A stretch of 64,000 nucleotides of DNA from assembly GCA_023101885.1 (NCBI GenBank), contig JALPQD010000004.1:11677688-11741687 (forward strand), in the 5' to 3' direction. The notes beneath the pieces are model-generated. The model was not told the origin of the DNA. It worked only from the letters and a program-made list of their open reading frames with translations, and searched no databases. This stretch comes from Typhlomys cinereus. Taxonomy: Eukaryota > Chordata > Mammalia > Rodentia > Platacanthomyidae. The position numbers and the translations under genes are program-made. This document shows positions 56,800 to 64,000 of the stretch, piece after piece (the stretch's first letter is position 1; the number at the start of each line of letters is the position of its first letter).

Positions 56800-58140
56800 A
56801 TAAGGAACTTAAAAAGTTAAACTCCAATAGAACAAATAATCCAGTTCTTAAAAGAAGTGAAAATGAAGCCAGCAAGATAGCTGAATGGGTAAGATGCCTG
56901 CTCACAAACCTGGTGATCTCAGTTCAATTCCCAAAAACCAACATTGTGAAAGGAGAGAAATGACCTCAGAAAGTTCTCCTCTGACCTATATCCATGCACC
57001 ACAGCAGTCATGCAAGTGCTTTTTTTTCTCCCCCTCCATATATATATGTAATGTGTATATACATCTCAGTTGTAACAAAGTCCAATAAATAAATGAAAAA
57101 AGTATTGACCATCTTTACTGACAAAGGAGATGCAACTCAACACTGATGTAAATCAGTACTGCATTGACTTTACATCTCACCCAGTTAGAATACTTATCCC
57201 TAGAAAATCAAAAAACCCATATTGAAGAGGATAATAAGGTAAGGAAGAAGCAACGCTGAAACATAACTAGCAGGAATCTAAATTAGTTCTATCACCATGA
57301 ACAATCATTACGATAGTTTCTCAACAAATTAAAAATGCAATTATTCTCATCCTTCTATATGTGGAGATCTGGCTTGCCTAACAAGATTTGTTGAAGAGGC
57401 TGTTTTACTCCAAAATGTGTTTTTGATGCCTTTCTCAATAACTGTAGCTGTCTTGGTCCTGTGTTCTATTCCATTGGTCTGAATTTCTGGAAATCATTTG
57501 TGTGCTTTTTTACCAATAGGGTGAATCTTTTGTTACTGTGACAGTAGTGTAATTTTGAGACAGGCATTTATGATACATGCACCACTGTTTTGGCTGATTG
57601 GAGCCTTTTGAGTATACATGAAATTTCAGAATGCTTTTCCTAGTTCTGTGAAAAACATAATTGGAATTGTCACAGATTGCACTGGATCTACAGATCACTT
57701 TTTCACAAAACTACTTCTGCCAATTCATGAGCATAGGAGATCCTTTTGTCTCCAGATGTCTTCTTTATGTTCCATTTTCAATGTTTCAAAGTTCTCAATG
57801 CAGAAGTTTCACCTCCTTGGTTTAGTGTATTCCTAGAGTTTTTCAAGTTATTGTGATAGGATCGTCCCTGATTTCTTAGGAAATTTGTGATTGATACATC
57901 AAAAGGCTACTGATTTTTTATAATGTTGTATTTGTTTACTGATTGCTATACAACTTTCTATATGGTATTTCAACAAATCCTGAGCTTTGTTTTTAATCGT
58001 TAAGTAAATAAAATTGCTTAGAATAAAGAATATTACATCTTGGTCTCTAGTTAACTGAAGACATTTTGAACAATTTCATTGAATGACCCTTTATCTACTT
58101 TGACTTGGTCTGTGTTAAACTGGTGAAATAAATCCTTGCT
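56800..58140. mobile_element. old L1 ORF2 fragments with a nested B3 SINE
   Basis: Same block as 31100-32545: plus-strand L1 pieces, a B3 SINE at about 56868-57085, and an inverted L1 piece at about 57350-57860. Confidence 0.65.
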
Positions 58141-58154
58141 CTAGAACAAAAAAG

Positions 58155-58375
58155 AAGTTATTTAGTTATCTGAGAGAGGTGGGGTGATAGAGAGGCAGAA
58201 GAGGAAAAGGCAGAACAGGGAGAAGAAGAGAAGGTGCTCACAGGGCACAAGGGTGGAAGTCAGGAAGATGTTCAGATCAGTTTCCTTCCTTCCAGTGGAT
58301 GAACTTCTGGGGATCCAACTGAGGTCACTAGGTACAAAAGCAGGAAGTTACTCTCTGATTTGTCTCCCCAACACC
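58155..58375 (-). mobile_element. B3/B2-type SINE, antisense
   Basis: This is the intact counterpart of the SINEs at 9985-10207 and 32560-33223 (there split by an LTR), about 230 bp before the IRG exon. Confidence 0.6.
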
Positions 58376-58607
58376 GTGTATAGTTTTTTTTTTCTATTAT
58401 GTTCCCTTATTTTGCTTGAGTTTTAAAATTGTTCATAATAAAGGTTTACTTGAGAGCAAGTGCAAAGACAGGGAGGGGAAATGTAACTGAAAACACTGGG
58501 GCTTGGGGCAGGGAAGGGGGAACCTCAGCATTTGGCTGAGAGCAAAGCACTGACTTTCCTCCCATGCAGCAGTCTCTTGAAACTGCTCTCTCTCTTCTCT
58601 CTTTCAG

Positions 58608-59833
58608 TTTCTCTTTCCTCCAGCCATGGGTCAGGTGTTTTCTAGTACACAGAGTGGTAGCCAGGAAGATTTGCCCTCCAATTTTGATGCATATTTGAAA
58701 AATTTTAAGGTGGAAAGCAAAATCATTTCTCAAGAGACCATCTGTTCAATTGGGTTACATCTAAAAACGGGAAATATGCTCGAAGTAAACACTATAATCA
58801 GTGCTGCATTACAAAATATTGATAAGGCCCCACTCAGCATTTCTGTGACAGGGGACACTGGAGCAGGGAAGTCCAGTTTCATCAATGTGATAAGAGGGGT
58901 TCCACATGACTCAGAAGAAGCAGCTCCCATTGGGGTGCAGGAGACGACCATGGAAAGAACACCATATAAACATCTGAATCTTCCCACTGTGACCATATGG
59001 GACCTGCCTGGCATTGGAAGCCCAAATTTTGAACCAAAAGGTTATCTGGAGAAAGTAAACTTCAAGGAGTATGACTTCTTCATTATACTTTCTGCTACAC
59101 GCTTCAGGAAAAATGAACTAGACCTTGTCAAAGCAGTTAAAAGTATGAAAAGGAAATTCTACTTCATAAGAACCAAGGTGGACTCTGATTTAAGAAATGA
59201 AGAGACGTGTAAACCATGCACCTTTGAAAGAGAAAAGGTCCTGCAGCAAATCAGAAACAACTGTGTGAGTACTTTCAAGCAGAATGAAATGGAAGAACCA
59301 CAAATATTCTTGATTGACAACAACGAACTCAGAGTGTATGATTTCCCACGCTGATAAAGGAACTTCCTGTCCAAAAGCATCACATTTTTATCCTTGCTTT
59401 GCCTAATATTACAGAGGCAGCCATTGAAAGAAAGCGGGAGTCCATGAAGCAGTCCATCTTGTTGAAGGCCATGAAGGGTGGACTTAGGGCAAGCGTCCCT
59501 TTAGTGGGCATCAACAAGGACAATGATGTAAAGAAGCTGAAGGAAAGTTTAGACACTATCGAGACCTCTTTGGAGTGGATGATGCATCCCTGGAAGCTTT
59601 GGCTGAGAATTTGCAAGTGCCTGTTCTATAGCTGAAAGTTTCTGTTAGAAACTAATAGAGAAAAAGAAATCAGGGGAAAATATGAGAAATATTTAGAGAA
59701 ATTTGTTTCACTTAATGGAGTTCTCCTTCCTGCAGGTCTTTACTTTAGGAAGATCTACTACTTACAACTTCATCTCAACACAGTGGCCGAAGATGCTAAA
59801 GTGCTCATTGCAGAGTCATGTTCGAGAAAATAG
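58608..59833 (+). pseudogene. IRG (p47) GTPase copy C, broken after the G domain
   Basis: A splice acceptor (AG at 58606-58607) and ATG at 58626 open a 242-codon frame ending at 59354. It starts MGQVFS (myristoylation signal) and keeps G1 GDTGAGKS, G3 DLPGIGS and G4 TKVD, so the G domain is complete. A 13-bp deletion at 59348/59349 relative to copies A and B shifts the frame to an immediate stop. Downstream are a 1-bp deletion near 59557, a TAG where A and B have a Gln codon (about 59628-59630), and a further deletion near 59640. Homology ends at the old stop (59831-59833). The poly(A) signal is also lost (near 59950). The helical domain cannot be made, so this is a pseudogene or at most a lone G domain. 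Confidence 0.93.
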
Positions 59834-60987
59834 TTCAAACCCAACTCAGTCACAGCTGCTGGCCATAAACACAGTTACCTACACAACCCTCCATCCCAAA
59901 TCTGTCTTTACGCTAGTAAATCTACTATCACCATGGCAAAAAAGAAACTACATATAAGGCAAATAGACCTTAATTAAAGCAGAAGAATCCCGCAATGTCG
60001 CAATATTCTCTCTCTCATTCTCTCTCTCCGTGTGTGTGTGTGTGTGTGTATGTGTGTGTCTCACACACAAACAAAACACACTTTCTTTCCTCTCTCTGTC
60101 TCTCCTTCCTATTCTACTCTACATACATGCACACACAAACACACACACACATACAGAATTTGAGCTACCTGTTATCTCTGTATTTCCTACCCGTGTACTC
60201 TCTGTACAAATAACGCTAATCTCTCTGGAACTCATGTGTAATTGATTCGTTACATTACATAAATGTTGGTCTCACATCGCCATTGTGGCTACACACACAC
60301 ACAACCCCTGAACTTCTTTCCTCTGCTCCCATCAAACCTGTCTTAAAAAGCAGCCATTTGGACTTATGGACTCTTAAAGTGCAGACCTCAAGACTGAAGT
60401 AAAAAGAAGCCATAATCATAGAAATTATAACAGTTTTGGTGCTGACCAATCAGTTTCTAAAAATTTACCAAAAAAAAATCTATCATTCTGCACTAGAAAT
60501 TTTTAGTGTCATACATAGATTAAAGCAGTTCTTCATAGTTATAACAAAAGATCAGGAAGGATGATAAGTCAGAGAGATCTCCTTTCTGGTAGATGTGATT
60601 CTGAAGAATTAAGTTAAGAAGAAAATATCAAGGATATAGTCTTACTGTCTTCATAACACCAGTGTGGTTATCACAGGTCCTAAGAACTTGCCCATCAAAC
60701 TTAATTCCTCGTGATGTTATTTCAAATAAGAGGGAAAGGCCTTCCCTCTTTATTTAGCTTCATTAAGAGGGACTATGAAAACAACCCATAAATACACATA
60801 TAAACAGCCATAAAGCATGAAGCAACAAAATGCAGAGTGTGTGCAGTGTTATTGTTGTGACACCACGCAGCTTCCTTGATCAAAGCCCCCGTACCCTCTT
60901 CTTTGTTATCTTAATCCTCAAAATATCTTACACATTCTGCCCTTTCTACACTCAACAACTGGGAAGGAGCCTGCAATTTCAAGTCAA
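59834..60987. other. 3' flank of copy C with GT/CA repeats, no gene
   Basis: This matches 11700-13703 and 34730-35796. GT and CA repeats lie at 60030-60062 and 60120-60155. No gene. Confidence 0.7.
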
Positions 60988-61405
60988 ATGAGGACTGGAG
61001 AGATGGCTCAGGGGTTAAGCACACATCTCACAAACAAAAGGACACAGTTTAGATCCCAGATGCCATATTAAAAATGCCTGCACTTCTGACCTGGAAGGTG
61101 GAGCCTGAGAAACCCCAGAGCAAAACCAGGACATAGGTAGAGCAACCCAGAATGATTTCCAATGGAAATCACCATATGGGCCTCTACAGGCACAGATCGT
61201 GCCCTCTTATACACATGCCCACATGCATGTGTACAACCATACCTAAGCACCCTCCAAAATAATAATAAAAGTCAGGTGAGTTTTGCGAATTGTTTGGTTT
61301 TGAGACAGGGCCTCAGTGTGTATTCCAGATTGGCTTCAAACTTACTGTTATCCTCTGCCTCATATCTTAGGTACTGGTATTATATATATGAGCTACCACA
61401 CCTAG
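60988..61405. mobile_element. ID-head composite SINE (+) followed by B1 (-)
   Basis: Same insertions as 13704-14130 and 35797-36212. Confidence 0.85.
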
Positions 61406-61706
61406 CTAAAACCAGACATTTTTAACACCTGAAATGAGAGAGACTAAACATCAAAAGGATATAGAAATTAAAAGGCAAAAAATAAAATTGATTTTTTTCC
61501 CCAGTGTGATAAATATAGAGTTTAGGTAAATTGTTGCTGAACTTTGGAAGACTCAGTGGAAGTCAGAGCTGTTTGTGTAGAAGTCAGGCACAGCACAAGC
61601 CACAGGAAGCCATAGCACTCTAAGATAGGCACAAGTGCTTGGAGCATCATCTGTGGAATGAAGGCCCTCAGCTCACCATCTGTGGCACCTAAGACTCAAG
61701 GCCTAC

Positions 61707-62036
61707 TGTCAAGGTTTGAAATGTGTCCTCCACAGTCTTGAGAGGAGGAGCCTTGTTGGAAGAAGGCAGTCACAAGGGGTGGGCCTTGAGGTGGATTAGT
61801 CCCACCCTACCTCATGGAAAAGTCAGCCTTTGCAGCAAGCAGCTTGTAGCTCTCAGCTTCCAAGATGTCTGAGATGACTTAGCCTCTTCCAGCTTTGGCC
61901 AGCCACCCATGCTGCCTCTACTTTGAAAGACTGTTTCTCACCTCTGGAACCTTAAGCTGAATAAATCTCCCTTTCTCCTTTAAGTTGCTTGACTTTGGGT
62001 GTTCTCTCACAGCAATAGTTAAGAGTAACTGGTACA
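61707..62036 (+). mobile_element. MaLR solo LTR shared with unit B
   Basis: Same insertion as 36501-36846, flanked by cctac at 61702-61706 and 62037-62041. It has lost about 30 bp in U3. Confidence 0.87.
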
Positions 62037-62412
62037 CCTACCATGTTCACTCTCAAGGCTCAGTGACTATACATAGCCAAGGTCTCTTTCTCTGAAGTTC
62101 ACCCAGTAGCTCAGGTGCAGGAGGAAGGGGTATTGCAATGACTTTCACTCTGGGGAACATAGCATAGCATTGGTATCACTCTAAGAGGAAGAGATGCTCC
62201 AGAGATTCAGGACTGAGTCCTAGCTGCCACTGCAGCAGCCTCTTGGCTCCCCAGACATGATGCACAGTGGAATGTTGGCTCTGGCCCTTGGGATCAGAGA
62301 CACAGCAGTAACCTAAGCCTACATCAGGTGCTGAGGTAGAAGGAACCCAGGAGTCACAGGGCATAGCTGTGACTTGAGTTTGGGGTCTTGATTCTTGGTA
62401 GGATCCAGGTGC

Positions 62413-62508
62413 AGTGTTCACTTTGGATTCAAAAGTTTTCATGACTGTCCTACGTGCTCCAGTGTTCACTTTGGATTCAAAAGTTTTTATGACTGTCCTA
62501 CTTGCTCG
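62413..62508 (+). repeat. 48-bp tandem duplication
   Basis: Two copies lie head to tail (62413-62460 and 62461-62508), differing at about two or three positions. Units A and B have one copy (14790-14840 and 37222-37270). Confidence 0.93.
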
Positions 62509-62730
62509 GTCAAGTGTTCATGTTCTTAACAGAGAGTGGAGAGTGGAGAGTTCCTACTATGTAGGAACCTGCAGATTCAGGGAACACATCTGCTTCACTT
62601 AGCCATGACTCAAGACCCTCATGGGGTGCCAAGTCAGTTTGGGCCCCTAGAAACATAACTGCCATCTAGACACTATCAATATAACTGTACCTAGAGAAGC
62701 TCTCAGTGCTTGACCAAGAAGCAGCCTCTT

Positions 62731-62961
62731 TCTGGGCTGGAGAAATGGCTCAGGGTTAAGACTCTGCCTTCCAAACAGAAGGTCTGGAGTTCTTATTTTA
62801 GGTGCCATGTGAAATACCAGGCAGAAATGGCAGTGGCCTGCATTTCCAACCCTGGTGAGCAGAATCTGGGAAATGCCAGAGTGAAGAAAGAAGGAGGTAG
62901 AAGCAATCTAGGATGATTCCCAAAGTCACCTTTGGTCCTCCACAGGGACACATATGACCTC
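62731..62961 (+). mobile_element. ID-head composite SINE
   Basis: Same insertion as 15068-15298, here followed directly by the ORR1-like LTR. Confidence 0.85.
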
Positions 62962-64000
62962 TGTCGCAGTTAAGCACAGGTGTCAACCTGACTGTTGAGG
63001 GTTTGAGTTCTGGGCACATTTGTGGAGAATTAGTGGTTGGATTAAGCCCAGAGCAAACCTGCAGGAGATTGTCTAGCTGATGGGGAAGGCCCAGCCTATG
63101 GTGGGTGGGACTAGGCCCTGAACAGATGAATAAAATACTGAGATTCAGTTGAAGAATTTGTCATCCTTTTGTACATTTGGGCAGACATGCTGGTCTGGCA
63201 AGTAAGGATCATCCTTCTCTCAGCCATTACGTAGAGATGGTGTGGCCAGTTCCCTTGGCCTGGTATTGCTGCATGCTCTTCCATCAAAGCTAGACTACGG
63301 ACTGTAACCAGAGTATCAGTAAGAAAATAAATCCCTTATTTCCTTAAGTCATTTGATGGTCATTTATCAGCAACCATGCAGGCAAACTGCAACAGAATTT
63401 GGTACCTGGGAAATGGGGTGTTGCTGATAAATCTGAATGGTTTTGTTGGAGAAACTTTGAAACATTTGAAGCTTTGGAGCTTGTGGATTACAATACTGTT
63501 CTGCAGAGTTTAATGGGCCATTTGGATAATGAAAATTCTGGGAGTGTTGTGGATTGTCTGGGCCCAGTTTGTGATGAGGGGAATGAGGACTTTAGTAGAG
63601 TTGAATTTGGAGACGACGGACTGGTTTGCCTGATAGAAGAGAGCTGTGTTGATGGTGGTGAAGGTCTGGATGTAGAAAGGGCAGGCAGCAGAGCAGTTCC
63701 CGCTGTTGAAGTTATAAGTATCATTGAAGGAAATCCTAGTGCTTTGCATTGGAATGGTGGAAGACATGAACACCACCCTTTGGCGGTTCCATGGTATGAA
63801 AACCAGGATTCCTTCAGGAGCCAAAAGCCCAAGTTGAAGCCATTTCTTGCCCTTCGGAGCTTTCAACTACGTAGAAAGAGGCTTTTCCAGAGTCAGCACG
63901 TTAAAGTTGGTCCAACTGGAGCACGAGTGGAGCAAGCTATGTTTCAACCTTGCTTTGCAATCTGGCGGCGTCCCTAGGTGGTACTGGTTTTGATGTACGA
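62962..64000 (+). mobile_element. ORR1-like MaLR: 5' LTR and interior, runs off the window
   Basis: The LTR (62962-63394) begins TGTCGCAG and ends GCAACA and is the same insertion as the solo LTR at 15299-15706. Here the element keeps its interior: a TGGTACC primer-binding-like start at 63400 and an open frame of 192 codons (63399-63977). That frame is acidic early, with an Arg/Lys-rich end, and shows no recognisable retroviral domain. Any 3' LTR lies beyond the right edge. Confidence 0.75.

Noticed and set aside
63488..63866. Minus-strand frames opposite the MaLR interior frame
   Set aside because: They overlap each other and the sense frame, with no independent support.

Overview
The window is mammalian nuclear DNA from a mouse-related (myodont) rodent. 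The evidence is B1- and B3-type SINEs, ORR1/MT-like MaLR LTRs, a rodent-type L1 and, above all, immunity-related GTPase (IRG, p47) genes of the Irga6 (Iigp1) type. The commonest SINE has an ID/BC1-like tRNA head on a body I do not recognise from mouse or rat, so the animal is probably not Mus or Rattus. A dipodoid such as a jumping mouse is only a guess. All comparisons were made by eye.

Layout. The window is a tandem segmental duplication of a unit about 23-28 kb long, all copies in the same orientation. Unit A starts at base 1 or before and runs to about 25.18 kb, unit B runs from about 25.18 to 53.07 kb, and unit C from about 53.07 kb past the right edge. Each unit holds one IRG coding exon: A at 10448-11692, B at 33480-34724, C at 58626-59833. 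An interferon-type promoter with a first non-coding exon lies just before units B (24865-25052) and C (52749-52930). The equivalent for unit A would be left of the window. Each gene is therefore a short 5' UTR exon, an intron (about 8.4 kb in B) and one exon with the whole reading frame.

The three IRG copies carry different lesions. A is full length (414 aa) but has lost the myristoylation glycine (Gly2 to Asp) and the G3 motif (DLPG to DLPY, with a dense cluster of changes). B is full length and myristoylatable, with intact G1 and G3, but its G4 motif TKVD has become TKVH. C keeps all nucleotide-binding motifs but is cut just after the G domain by a 13-bp deletion, followed by further frameshifts, a stop, a degraded TATA box and a lost poly(A) signal. 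The array may therefore encode one or two pseudo-GTPase regulators instead of conventional effectors. This is the most interesting system in the window.

The rest is mobile DNA and decayed unit sequence. Unit A has an A-specific, ERV-rich stretch (about 1.18-7.54 kb) with a 64-bp-arm hairpin and an antisense provirus fragment with a tRNA-Gly primer-binding site. Unit B holds a near-intact 6.34-kb L1 (38088-44430) with exact target-site duplications. It also holds a 2.0-kb MaLR copy with R-U5-internal-U3-R-poly(A) structure, apparently inserted by L1 machinery and carrying a 346-codon open frame. Presence or absence of shared LTRs among units gives conflicting histories, and part of A and B is about 99% alike while the rest is nearer 90-94%. 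Both suggest gene conversion within the array. I found no tRNA, rRNA or CRISPR loci.
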